Notes under the pieces: model-generated
Databases searched by the model: none
Seen by the model: the letters and a program-made list of their open reading frames with translations, nothing else
Told to the model about the DNA's origin: nothing
Shown: positions 18,346 through 28,345 of the stretch, piece by piece
Position numbering within the stretch: the stretch's first letter is position 1
Layout of the letters: each line of letters starts with the position of its first letter
Assembly: GCA_003427395.1 (NCBI GenBank)
Contig: BFEA01000055.1
Coordinates: 3,170,146-3,199,933, forward strand
DNA: 29,788 bases
Reading direction: 5' to 3'
DNA from: Chara braunii
Taxonomy: Eukaryota; Streptophyta; Charophyceae; Charales; Characeae
Program-made: the position numbers and the translations under genes

Positions 18346-18519
18346 ATGAAATGAAAGTCTGGACGAGTTTATGAAATGTTTTGATTAAACTTTCATTCTA
18401 TTACAACAAATATCTTCTAATTTAGATTGGATTAACCTATTTATGACTGGAAATCCTTACTTAGAATAACAGTCAAATTAAAATATTTCATGAACTCATC
18501 CAGACTTTCATTCCATTTC
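18346..18519. repeat. Fold-back element with ~42-bp arms
   Basis: Arm one (18346-18388) contains ATGAAAGTCTGGACGAGTTT and ATGAAATGTTTTGATTAA. Arm two (18478-18519) reads as its reverse complement, AATATTTCATGAACTCATCC then AGACTTTCATTCCATTT, with a few mismatches. About 90 AT-rich bases separate them. Outer sequences also show weaker inverted similarity. This is a typical layout for a fold-back or MITE-type element; no clean target-site duplication was identified. Confidence 0.72.
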
Positions 18520-19480
18520 TAGCATCCAGTTCAAATAAGAAGGGATACCCTATTCTTGAAAGGAAAGTTTTCAAATAAGACGAAAAATTTTATAGTGTAA
18601 TCTTACTATAGAATGATTATTTAATTCTGGAAAATTTTTCTGTTGTATGACCTTCCACGGAAGGTGAGAAGCTCCCTACCAAAGCGGTCGTGGTTCGCCC
18701 CACTTTTGGGGCTCTACTGTGCAACGCTCACCGGACAGGTCAGCCACAGGGTGATACGGGAAGGGTCGGGCCAGGTTGCAATCGGAGTTTGAAAATGAAC
18801 CGTTTGCACTCCTTCCCGCGAAGTGATGACTGACCGAAAGAGAAAGTAAAATTTAAAGAACAACTAATATAATTAATAATAATAATAGTTGAAATAAGAA
18901 AAAAAATAAAATCATAACGCAGATGCGGTCAGAAACCGCCAAATCATTTTAAACTTAAAATGACAATCTGGATTGAGGAGCAGGTTTGACACGTGACTTT
19001 TACCCGCTTTCTCCATTTTCCTTTTCTTTCCTTCTCCGTTTTTTTTTTTTTTTTTAACTCTGATAGTAACTGCTGTCGGACCTGTCCCATAACCCAACTG
19101 AGAAAAACTTTGCACGCAATAGAAAACCCACGTTTGTCCCTCTATCTCCGCGTCCCTGGGAGAGTCCGGCGGCTACCACGACCACAGGCCGGTAGTGATC
19201 TACTGTAGCAGCAGGGCGCCGAGCCTGCGCAGACCAATGAAAACCCCTGTGGCGCACCCACCGTTTTGCCAGTAGGTGCGTGAAGAGGGTCGGTCCTACA
19301 GCAAGACAGAAGCGTCTCAGGGTTCCTCAGGCGATCCACAGTAAGACGCGTGAGCAGACTTAAATGGCATCCTGGTTCTCAGTAAGGTGAGTGATACACA
19401 GCGGAGAGTGAGCAGACGCCTTGTACACAGCGGAAGGCCGGGACACCGCGCCCTCCGACCGGGGATGTGTCCGTTGACTC
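18520..19480. other. No gene recognised
   Basis: Mixed AT-rich and GC-rich sequence with an 18-base T run near 19038-19055. Short open readings on both strands overlap and share no motif. Confidence 0.5.
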
Positions 19481-19481
19481 C

Positions 19482-20340
19482 CTACTCAATAGCGCACGGG
19501 CATGTCTGCTGGCCCGTTGCTCAATAGGGGCGCAAATGCCAACTAGCTCGTTGCTCATAAGGCACATGAACGTGCGAATGTGCCAATTGGCTTGCCGATC
19601 CGAAGCGTGCAAGTGAGCTTGCTAATTAAACCACCGGTCCCCCTGACGTCAGAAACCTCGGGGGTACCGGTAGCGCCGTTTCACAACGGGTACCGGTAGT
19701 ACAGCGTGGAGAGCCGGGCGGGACTCCACACGGAATTTGCGACAAAAAATGGAAATAAACCGAATCGGCGCGGCAAATATTCCACCGTCAAAATGTTTTT
19801 TTTTTTGTCTGATATTTTTCCCTGAAAGATCACGACCTAATCTACGGACCCTCAACTTTTCAGACATTTTTATGATTTCTTCTGAGCACAAAAAATCGGC
19901 AAAGTTACCGCTTGCAAAATTGTGGGATTGGACCCGTCGGCCTCCGTACAACCCGACACCTCTGTACGGTCGCCACCCCTCCGTACAACCCGGCCCTAAC
20001 TCGCAGGGACTAGGGGTTAACGGTGGTTTAAAGGTGAGCGAGTGCGCTAGTTGGCTTGCTGCTCTACAACGCACGGGTGCACCCGCTGATTTATTGCTTA
20101 AAGAGTGCGAGGGGGTGTCAGTTGGTTCACTGATTAAAGGCGCGCAGGCAAGCTCGGTGATCAAAGGTGCGCGGCTGTGCACACCAGCTCCTAGATCGAT
20201 CGTGCATGGATGCAAGAACTGACTTGCTCATCAGCAACGCGTGGATGAGCCTACTGATTCATTGCTGGTCTACTATTCTAAAGGCGTGCGGATGCACGCA
20301 CTGACTAACGAATCAAAGGCATGTAGGCGCGCGCGAGGAT
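19482..20340. repeat. Degenerate minisatellite (27-45 bp units), split by an insertion
   Basis: Units beginning TTGCTNA(A)T(A) and continuing with G-C-rich GCGCACGGGCATG-type sequence and a GCTGGCTCG-type end recur from 19482 to 19629 and again from 20032 to about 20340. Unit starts can be placed near 19482, 19518, 19552, 19593 and 19620, then at about 20062 and 20097 in the second block. Units are well diverged in length and sequence. The interruption is the 398-bp element at 19630-20027. Confidence 0.65.
19630..20027. mobile_element. Non-autonomous TIR element (398 bp) with TTAA target-site duplication
   Basis: The left end is ACCACCGGT (19630-19638) and the right end is its near inverted copy (reverse complement ACCACCGTT, 20019-20027). 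Both sides are flanked by TTAA (19626-19629 and 20028-20031). Near the left end GGGTACCGGTA occurs twice; near the right end CCTCCGTACAACCCG occurs twice. No transposase is encoded. TTAA duplications are the hallmark of piggyBac-type transposition, but the terminal bases are not the usual CCC/CCY start, so family assignment is open. Removing it restores a minisatellite unit. Confidence 0.72.
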
Positions 20341-20470
20341 TAAACAATGGCGAGGAACGAGTGAGTAGAGAAGGAATAAAATCAAAGAGAGGGGATGAGG
20401 GAAGTAAGGGAGAGAAAGAGGGAGAAAGAGAGAGAAAGGGAAGGTGAGGGGGAGGGAAGATAGCAGTGGG
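20341..20470 (+). repeat. Polypurine tract
   Basis: About 130 bases almost wholly A and G (GGGAGAAAGAGAGAGAAAGG and the like). Open readings across it are low-complexity Arg/Glu/Lys or, on the other strand, Ser/Pro/Leu and are not called as genes. Confidence 0.8.
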
Positions 20471-20684
20471 AGAGCAATGGGCCAGGTGAGAATCATGGGA
20501 CGCCACTTGCTCCCAACACAACCCCTCCCCTTAGCTTACCTCTTCTTTTGCTTGCCTCCATCCTGCTCCTGCTTGCTCTTGGTATCATGGCTCTATCTCC
20601 ATTCCACCAGCACTTCCGTACTCTCGCATGTGTATCTAATGAGTGACATAGTAGCGCGTGTTGTACAATGAGTGATAGAACCTC

Positions 20685-20695
20685 GCCTTTTATAG
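20685..20695 (-). promoter_or_regulatory. TATA-like box, minus strand
   Basis: The minus strand reads TATAAAAGGCG. Downstream, about 40 bases on, is an ATG (20647) opening only an 18-codon frame, followed by the pyrimidine-rich complement of the purine tract. Sequence match only; there is no supported gene behind it. Confidence 0.2.
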
Positions 20696-20904
20696 TGGAG
20701 AGGTTGAACGATCAGGCCTAAGTGTTGCAGTCCCCCGCTCGATGCTTGTACCAGTCCAGTTCTCAAATTAGCGCAGGACCACACTAATTATAGAACGGGA
20801 CAGGGATAAGCCCAGTTCGTGGGATCCGAACAGTTGGCCCAACGCTAAACATAGACAAGGTTGCGCTAAAAATAAACTAGAGTCGATCTTGGAATGTGAA
20901 CAAC

Positions 20905-21110
20905 TAGTCTCGTGCTAAAAAGAGCACGGGCGTGGACTAAAAATAGCACGAACCTACACTAAAAATAGCATGGACCTGCGCTAAAAGTAGCGCGGGCCTG
21001 AGCTAAAAGTAACGAGGGACTTAGCTAAAAATAGCGCAGGCCTGCACTAAAAATAGCATGGGTCTATGCTAAAAATAGCATGTGCGTGCGCTAACAATAG
21101 CATAGAGGTG
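20905..21110. repeat. Tandem array of ~22-bp hairpin units
   Basis: About nine consecutive units at 22-23 bp spacing (CTAAA-type cores at 20914, 20937, 20959, 20981, 21003, 21025, 21047, 21069 and 21091). Each unit has the form GCGCTAAAAATAGCGC plus a GGCCT-like joint, so every unit is a 4-6 bp inverted repeat around an A-rich loop. Arms vary together in several units (GTGCT/AGCAC, ATGCT/AGCAT), keeping the pairing. Confidence 0.85.
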
Positions 21111-21120
21111 GGACAAGACC

Positions 21121-21245
21121 GACCTTGGAATACGAAGGGTCGGTCCCATTCTAAAAATAGACCATGCCCGCGCTAAAAATAGCGCGGGACTGTGACAGGC
21201 CTGACCTTGGAATACGAAGGGTCGGTCCTATTCTAAAAAGAAACC
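21121..21245. repeat. Two ~80-bp units containing a shared 28-bp block and a hairpin unit
   Basis: GACCTTGGAATACGAAGGGT followed by CGGTCC and ATTCTAAAAA occurs at 21121 and again at about 21202. Between them is one more GCGCTAAAAATAGCGC hairpin. A diverged relative (GATCTTGGAATGTGAACAAC) lies at 20885, so the larger unit may be the parent repeat from which the 22-bp array expanded. Confidence 0.8.
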
Positions 21246-21958
21246 AGACCCCTCTTAATTATAATAAGGGCCTAATCTCTTGACGGTTTTGAGTCGTGCC
21301 TCACTTGACAAGGCCATATGGCCATGTCCGCCCAGTCCCAAGTGGCCAAGTTATTTTCTTACTAACCGTTGGTCAGTTTTTGGTGCCGTTTGGACCGGGC
21401 CCTACTAATTTGACCCTTGCAAACATGGCGGTTCAGCCCAAAGGTCATGATTCGTCTTCTATAAGGCTGGACCGTTGTGTCGCCTTTCTCATAAATAAAC
21501 CTAAGGGAAAACCAAACAACACGTTGACCCTAGCCGATGGTGGACTTTGATCGGCGCAGATTTGACATAGCATGGAGGTTGACTGTGACAAGTCAACTTT
21601 TGTTAACGAGGCGAGTCTGCCTCTGGCAACGTCCACCCGGACGAAGCGTTTTCACACTCGGTATTCTTTCCTTTTCAGGAAAGTGTAAATAGCCACACTC
21701 AGCTTAGGGTCCACCAGCTAATACCGTACGTTGTGTTGTCGTCGGGAATGAGACATACGAACGGGACCAGATGCGGGCTGCCGTCAATGTAACAAAGTGA
21801 CAAATGTGATCCTCATGCATGCATATGTTCGTACGAATCCTGACTTTTTGTGCGCGGTGCTTGTCACGCGGCACAAACGAGATCATTACGAATGAGCCAC
21901 CACTCACAGTAACCGCCCACACAATAACTTTTTGTTTCTGACGTTCTCGGCCTATATA
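21246..21958. other. No gene recognised
   Basis: Unique-looking sequence. The 84-codon plus reading at 21296-21550 and the 114-codon minus reading at 21704-22048 show no motif; the latter runs through a poly-Lys stretch caused by the T run at 21974. Confidence 0.45.
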
Positions 21959-22006
21959 GCAACGCATCCAGAGTTTTTTTTTTTTTTTTTCGCAAGGCAT
22001 CCAAAG
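21959..22006 (-). repeat. Poly(A) run flanked by near-identical 15-mers
   Basis: GCAACGCATCCAGAG (21959-21973) and GCAAGGCATCCAAAG (21992-22006) bracket 17 T and one C; on the minus strand this is a poly(A) run between two 15-base direct repeats with two differences. It has the form of a target-site duplication around an extremely truncated retroposed tail. Confidence 0.5.
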
Positions 22007-22369
22007 TCTTGAAATCCCCCTCCCCCAAAAGTTTGAAAAACACGACAAAAATCTACATAGAATAAATTAAAAAAATTAAAAACTAAGTGTATAACACATG
22101 CCTCATTGGTCGAATATCGGGATGCTACTTTATATGAAGGTGCATCTTGCGGATCCGTGGATACTGAAAGCATCCAACCGATGTCGAGCGTTGCAAAGGG
22201 CCACCCGTGGACCCACTTTTTTTTCTTTTTTTTTTCAAGGAAAAAACTTGGACCCACATTCTACTCTACGAAGAGTACTCCCCAAAAAAAACAGCCCACA
22301 GACTCTGAATAGGCCTGTCAATAAATCGAGAAATGGTCTGAAGAAATAAGAAAACAGGGATAGAAATCA

Positions 22370-22779
22370 TTTTCGAGGGGCGGACCGTAGCGCTTCCGCT
22401 GGCGCGCTAGCGTTTCGGACCAGGCGCTTAGTCCTCGGTAACGACGGCTACTATACCGGCTATGGGCGATGCCACCATGACGCCGCCATAGCAGTTATGA
22501 CCCTTTTCCACTCCGCATCGGCGGACGGTCTTCACACCCTACTGATGTAGGGATCAGGAGGAAGGAGTCATAGTGGAAAGACGGTCGCGGCCCCTCCGCT
22601 TCTTATTGCTTTCTATTGTTGGTGAGTTTGGGCGACGTATAGCCCAGCACCTGACAGTCGTTTAATTAGAAGCTAATTAGATGTTTATCCATATAGATTT
22701 TATAAAATTTTGTGGTTTCTCAAGAAGGTGGAGTAAGTAGAGAAGAAGAGTAGAGAAGAAGAAGAGAAGACCGACTTTG
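22370..22779 (+). promoter_or_regulatory. LINE 5' untranslated leader
   Basis: GC-rich sequence ahead of ORF1, with self-complementary stretches such as AGCGCTTCCGCTGGCGCGCT, ending in an A/G-rich run just before the ATG at 22780. LINE leaders usually hold an internal promoter, but no specific promoter motif is visible here. Confidence 0.45.
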
Positions 22780-24013
22780 ATGGCGACGGCGGCAGGCTCC
22801 GCCGAGGGAGTACAGCCTCGGGAGACTCGATCTCCCCCTCCAAACCCTAGTGTGGATAGGAAAGACAAGGCTCGGTTGAGACAGCTGATGCGACTTCGCT
22901 ACATAGAGGGCCAAATGCCCTCAAATATCGATCCAGGGGAAATGGTGATAGAAGGTCAAGAGGTGCGTTTCAAAGTTAACGAAGCGTTGGATCGGGTGAA
23001 GATAGTCTGGTTAAAGGAATATACAGTCACGGTAATTTTTTGTGAAGGGGCTAGATTCCTACCGAAAAAAGTAAAGGATGATATAGTGAGGGCTTACGAG
23101 GATGCTAGAGTTCAGGATGGCAGCTTTGAAGCAGGCAACTTCAGCAGTGGCAGAGTCAAAGTAGAGAGTCCGAACGTAGTGTCGTACGTTGCTAAAGCCC
23201 GTGCAATAGCATCTTGGATGGTAACTAAGGCTTACGATGAAATTTCAATAGGAAGTACCACCTACAAGTTGGAATTCAAGCCTTGGCTATCCAAAGCTCA
23301 ATTAAGGGAGCAGCGACGGGAAGAAGACGAACTCTCTTTCTTGGTGGTTGCAATTCAAGTCCCGCTGGACTCCTTTGTTTACCTAGAGGCGCAGATTGCA
23401 AAAGCGATCGGGCGCATTGTGCGTACGCATCCGACTGAACCTGACCGTCTCAAACCTTCATTGGTCAACATTAAATTTGACATCGACCCGGCGGCGCGAC
23501 CGAACATGAAAGACAAGCTATGAGTCGAAGCTGCAAAAGGAGACAACCTCGAAGTGAAGCTGGCGTCCTCAGACACTCCAAGGTGCAGACGGTGCCGAGC
23601 TTTCTTCCACTTGGATGCGGATTGTCGAAGGAATCCAAGGCAGCAGCAACCTCAGCCAGGGAATCAACAACCTTAAGGTAGCGGTCAACAATCATCCAAC
23701 GGACCGATGAGCCCTTTAGGCCTATCTCCTTCCATGGCCTCTCTGCATGTCGATCCGATGCAACAGCAACAACGAGGATCTCAACCATTCATGTCTGCTC
23801 AGTTTAATCCATCCATTTCACCAACAAACCAAGTATCAGCAGAGGAGAAGCATACATGTCATTTTCTCATCAAGGCCCCCCTACATGGGCTTGCAATGCA
23901 TTTATGCCATGGTCAACTTTTCAAGGATTCCAAGGAGCGATTCCGATGAGCGGAGGTGGTCCCCACTAGATGTTCCATCAAGATCTTCAACCAGGCACTC
24001 TTGGAACATATCC

Positions 24014-24049
<36 letters not shown>

Positions 24050-24956
24050 TTCCTCCCCCTCCATCAAGCGGTGGGAGGGGGAGGAGAGGCCTCATCGGTA
24101 CCCGGTGGAGGCAACGGACAGGAAGGAGCATCAGACACAGGAAACGTAACTTGAAGAGGAGATCATCAGTCCTGAACACTGAACCAAGGAAGGTCGGGTG
24201 TACCCCCGACGGAGATTCCAAGACCGAGATCCAGCACTCCTGGCAAGCAACGCCGTTTGGATCTCGATGGCAACTTTTTCTCATGAGAACTACGAAATGA
24301 AGCCTCTGACTCGTCAAGATCCGAAGATTATCAAGGACGTATCAAAGACCTAGGGACACCAGGGAGCTCGTCGGTTAAGCGAAGTGCACCGAAGTCTCTG
24401 AGCAAAGAGCAAATGCTGCACAGCGGCCAGAAATGCCCTGTGGGTTATTGCGTGGATAACCGCAGATGGGGCCGTCCAATTGGCAAGCCTATCAGGCCCC
24501 TAACAGCCGATGTCATCCGCTATCGCAGTCATGGTCAGAACGGCGATCCAAGATCGCTTCCAATTTCGAATTATTCAAGATATGACAATGCCTCGGATCA
24601 TCGTTGACAACCCAAAAGGCTCAGGTAAGCGAATCAAGTTCTTCGTACCCATCATAGATGTTCGTCTAATAGTGGGACAACTGGAGAAATTGGAATCCGA
24701 GGGGGTCCGCCTTCTCCCTCTCTCTTGGTTTGGCGAAGCCAAGAAGAGCGAGCTGATAAGGATTAGGATTCCCCCGCTCCTATCAGCTGAATGCTTAGCC
24801 GATATGGACAACCGTTTGTTGAGAGAGAAGAAGTTACTTTCACCGTACGTGCGCCTGATGTTGACCAAATCATGGTTTTCCAACCCAAACCACTCAGGTT
24901 CGCAAGGTAATCCTCTGATCCAAAACGATGCAGCAGGCTCGATGATCAATGGTTAA
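22780..24956 (+). pseudogene. LINE ORF1 (RNA-binding protein with CCHC zinc knuckle)
   Basis: Starts at ATG 22780 and is open for 247 codons to a TGA (23521), then continues in the same frame. The first part is a folded region (LRYIEGQMPSNIDPGEM, YTVTVIFCEGARFLPKKVKD, SYVAKARAIASWMVTKAYDE, LSFLVVAIQVPLDSFVYLEA). Just after the TGA comes a perfect CX2CX4HX4C knuckle, CRRCRAFFHLDADC. A Gln/Pro/Gly-rich linker with a further stop and frameshifts holds a run of 34 C (24016-24049). The tail is open from 24510 (IKFFVPIIDVRLIVGQLEKL, SPYVRLMLTKSWFSN) to TAA 24954-24956. It would bind element RNA. The TGA is probably a former CGA. Confidence 0.82.
24016..24049 (+). repeat. (C)34 homopolymer inside ORF1
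   Basis: 34 consecutive C, falling in the Pro-rich linker of ORF1 and encoding a poly-proline run in one frame. Its length is probably unreliable because such runs are unstable and hard to sequence. Confidence 0.9.
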
Positions 24957-25720
24957 GTTAAATGTTGGCTCATGGAATGTTCGGGGTCTTGGGGATAACG
25001 TTGGCCACTACAAGAAAGATAGACTTAAATCTCGGATATTCGACAAAAATATCCATGTCATGTATCTCCAGGAAACGAAACTCTCTTAGGAAAAAATTGC
25101 CTTGCTCACAAACTGGTGGGATGGCCCACAACTATGGTCTCCAGGAAATGAAACTCTCTGAGGAAAAAATTGCCTCGCTCACAAACTGGTGGGATGGCCC
25201 ACAACTATGGTCTCCGGCCATAGGCTCCAAAGGGGGCAGGACAATTTTAATCCACAGAAAAGCAGAATTGGAACTCGTGGATTTTCATGTTGATATCTGG
25301 GGTAGATGGGCTTGGACGAAATGTTTTATAGATAATGCCTATTGGGTTTTCGTCTCTGTTTATGCTCATGTGGTTAAAACTGCCCGAGTGTTTTTTTTTT
25401 CAGGAACTGTTGTTGGTCGTGCCAGATGCAGATAAATATGTTCATACAGTAGATTGGAATACAACTTTGGATGCCTCCTCAACGATTTCCACGAACGATA
25501 AGCTCAGTCTTATTTCCATGATGGAAGTCCTTGATCTTATTGATCCCTTTCGACTATCACACCCAGATAACATCGGTTATACGTGGTACTCCCACTACCG
25601 GGAAATACCAGTATTACAAAAAGGAGACTCAATTTTTTAATGACCTCCTCTTCGATGTGGGATGCAGTAATAAAGGTAGGTATATCAACTGGCTCAATGT
25701 CAGATCATAAACCTATCTTA
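24949..25720 (+). pseudogene. APE-type endonuclease domain of LINE ORF2
   Basis: The catalytic landmarks appear in order: NVGSWNVRGLG (Asn, 24976), YLQETKLS (Glu, about 25072), VDWNTTLDASS (Asp/Asn, 25452-25460) and MSDHKPILIP (Asp-His, 25700-25714). Between the second and third motifs the reading includes ASLTNWWDGPQLW, GGRTILIHRKAELELVDFHV and AYWVFVSVYAHVV. All four motifs survive, but a TAG, a 73-bp duplication (not a multiple of three) and frameshifts near a T10 run (25390) break the frame. The usual GDFN wording has become VDWN. Confidence 0.9.
25068..25213 (+). repeat. 73-bp tandem duplication in the endonuclease
   Basis: CCAGGAAACGAAACTCTCTT (25068) and CCAGGAAATGAAACTCTCTG (25141) start two 73-base units that both run on through TTGCCTTGCTCACAAACTGG-type sequence to ACAACTATGGTCT. 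The units differ at a handful of bases, one of which gives an in-frame TAG only in the first unit. Confidence 0.95.
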
Positions 25721-26394
25721 ATTCCAATCCAGGCTTCCAACGAATCCAAAGGCAAAGGCTTGTTAAGATTTAACACTTTGAATCTCAAAGTCTCAAGCCT
25801 AGTATCTTGGATGAAACAATTCTGGCATGATTGGAAAGATGCTCTGCATAATTTTCCTTCAATGGTGGAATGGTGGAATTCGGGATCTCAGATGTTTTCC
25901 AATCTCCTGAATGTACTCTCTCGACTGCTGGCTCATCAAAGAGACTGTAAAACAAAAGCTCTTAAGAAGCGGATTGAGTATGCGGAATCTCGCATGTTGG
26001 AGCACCTAGTTTCAGAAAAAGTCTGGGGTAAAGAAAGAGTGCGACTCTTATCAGAATGGGAAGAGGAAGAGATCAAGGAATCAGAATTGTGGACTGAAAG
26101 ACTGCGGATTAAGGGTATGATAGTACACGATAGAATGGCGAAAGAAAGTTTTTACAAGTTGTTGCCACGACAGTCGAAAACCACGATGAAGGAACTTAAA
26201 CACCCCTTCGATCAGTTGGCTCCGCTGGCCAAGGACTTGACACAGCTGTGTGACTACGCCGCGGTGTACTACAGAGATATCATAACCTCTCACTTGCAGG
26301 GTGTCGCAGTATGTGCTGACTTACACGAATCCTTCAATCACTGGAATAACACGACTGTGAGATTATCTCCGAGCGGGAATCTCGATCTTGATCG

Positions 26395-27270
26395 ACCGAT
26401 TACAGTCACTGAAGCGCACGAAGCGTTGAAAGCAATGGCCGAAGGGAAAGCCCTTGGGATGATGGCTTACCAGCCGAGCTATTCTTGGTAATTTGGGAAG
26501 AAGCGGGAGATAGCCTGGTGAGGATATATAACGAGGTTCTTACGGGAGGGAAACTCGCAGCCAATATGTCTAGAGGAATTGTCTTTATTTTATTTAAAAA
26601 AGGAGATACGTCAGAAATCCGTAATTGGCGTCCTATCTCAGTCTTAAATGTATCGTACAAAATTCTTGCAAAAGTACTAGCAAGGAGACTTGGTCGGTAC
26701 TTACCAGATTTGGTAACTTATTACCAGGTAACGTTTATTAAAGGCAGATCAATTTTTGACAATATTGTCACAGTCATTGAGGCCCTGGAGATCATCCAGG
26801 AAAATCAAATAAATATGGTCGTATTGTTATTGGACCTGGAAAAGGCATATGACCGAGTAAATTGGTCATATGTCCTTACCATGCTAACGGTCATGCATTT
26901 TGGCAAGAATTTTTCAACATGGGTCATCGCCCTATATACTCTCTCCACTGCAGCAGTGATGATCAATGGACGGTTGTCTGACGAGTTCCCTCTGTGGCGT
27001 TCTCTTTGCCAGGGTTGCCCCCTGGCCCCCTTGCTATTCGCCCTCCAAATGGAAGGAGTCCTCAATAACATTACGGCTCATGCACAGATTACCGGCCTCC
27101 AAACTGGACCTACTCAATGCACTGTCAAAGCACTGGTCAATGACGTGTTTGCTGTTGTCCAAAACTCCAGCTCAGCTATGGGCGCCCTTAAGGAGTGCCT
27201 CGATGAATATGCACTCCTGTCTGAAGCTGCTATCAATTGGCATAAGTTTGTATATATCCTTCTTTCCCAA
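26395..27270 (+). pseudogene. Reverse transcriptase domain of LINE ORF2
   Basis: RT blocks in order: PITVTEAHEALKAMAEGKA, then after a one-base frameshift DGLPAELFLVIWEEAG, RGIVFILFKKGDTSEIRNWR, RPISVLNVSYKILAKVLARR, YYQVTFIKGRSIFDNIVTVI, LDLEKAYDRVNW with the first catalytic Asp (about 26833), CQGCPLAPLLFALQMEG, and the catalytic box. The last reads LVNDVFAVV instead of the usual A-D-D arrangement: AAT at 27139-27141 replaces one Asp and Val replaces Ala. The enzyme is therefore dead even where the frame is open. Open for 314 codons from about 26485. Confidence 0.93.
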
Positions 27271-27369
27271 TTCTCTCTCATAGTCGAATGGGGAATGAAG
27301 AGAGTAAGAGATGATGAGAATGAAAGATTTTTGGGAGTTCAAATTGCTCTATCCAATTGCACACAGGCG

Positions 27370-28080
27370 CAAGACTCTCTGCGTTTGCAGAAAGTTACCA
27401 CTTATCCAGACACGGAAGAGCTATGGTGATAAATGAAGCACTATTCGCTCTATTATGGTTTGTTAGTAGGATGCGTGAACTTGACCCATAACTATACACG
27501 ATCACAAAACGAAAAGCAGCCAAGTTCATTTGGAAACCACTTGCTGAGGAAGGTGAGTCCTTCATATCGAAGGTAGCCTGGGGTTTGCTGTGTACTCCCC
27601 GTATTGAGGGAGGGTTGGGGATCCTGGATCCCCGCCGTCAGAACTCCGCAATGTTGTGTCAATGGATTACACGAGCTAGTCAGGCCTATCCAGCTCCTCG
27701 CTAAGTGTACCTTGCCGAACAAATTATAGCAAAAGAGTGGAATATGTACCGCACGATAGATGCCTGGACCTGCCTAATGCTTCACTCATGCCAACGTAGG
27801 CACGTAAAATCTGTTTTCTGGGCCCCAATAATTGCTGCCTGGAAAAATATTTGTCCAAACATTTGGATTGAACCTTCTTCGAAAGCAGAAGTTCTCGTTC
27901 AACCTTTGTTTGAAAACACTCATAACAGAGATGAATCCTACAATTGGTTTGCTGCAAACTCTGCCAACTTCAACTTTGGTCGTTCGTGGATCGAAAGGGG
28001 AATTTTGAGGATTCAAGATTTGTGGGATCCCATTCTGGGTGCATGGAAACCCTTATCAGAGTTACAAAACTAGCTGGGAC
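27370..28080 (+). pseudogene. LINE ORF2 thumb and connection region
   Basis: One frame reads GRAMVINEALFALLWFVSRM, KAAKFIWKPLAEEGE, KVAWGLLCTPRIEGGLGILD and RRQNSAMLCQWITRAS, the standard post-RT wording of plant LINEs (x-W-x-x-C-x-P-x-x-x-GGLGI). After a stop it continues EWNMYRTIDAWTCL, FWAPIIAAWKNICP and FGRSWIERGILRIQDLWD to a TAG near 28071. The frame then continues through KRKALINAIPQKWKDFMAP. In-frame stops at 27498 and 27702. Confidence 0.85.
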
Positions 28081-28345
28081 AACTGAGAAAAATCGAGGAA
28101 AAGAGAAAGGCGCTTATCAATGCCATTCCACAGAAATGGAAAGATTTTATGGCCCCTGAAGGAGTTGATCCACCAAGAACTTGGTTCTCTGGTGATCCAA
28201 CCCTCTCAGAAGGATTCTGGAAACTTCTATCCATCGATGAGGAAGGGAAAAGGGAATTTGAACATTGACTTGAACACAATGATTGGCTGCAAAAAATTGA
28301 AGAAATCAACCCACAGTAGGCACCCAACTTCAACAGGTAAGAGTA

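Noticed and set aside
19745-20222. 161- and 188-codon readings on opposite strands across the TTAA element
   Set aside because: They cross the element boundaries into minisatellite and have no family motif; the element encodes no transposase.
20905-21110. Regular 22-bp repeats as a CRISPR array
   Set aside because: Units are head to tail without unique spacers, arms and joints vary, and the genome context is eukaryotic.
23913-24317. Open readings rich in Pro or Gly on both strands
   Set aside because: They are produced by the (C)34 run in LINE ORF1; no independent protein signal.
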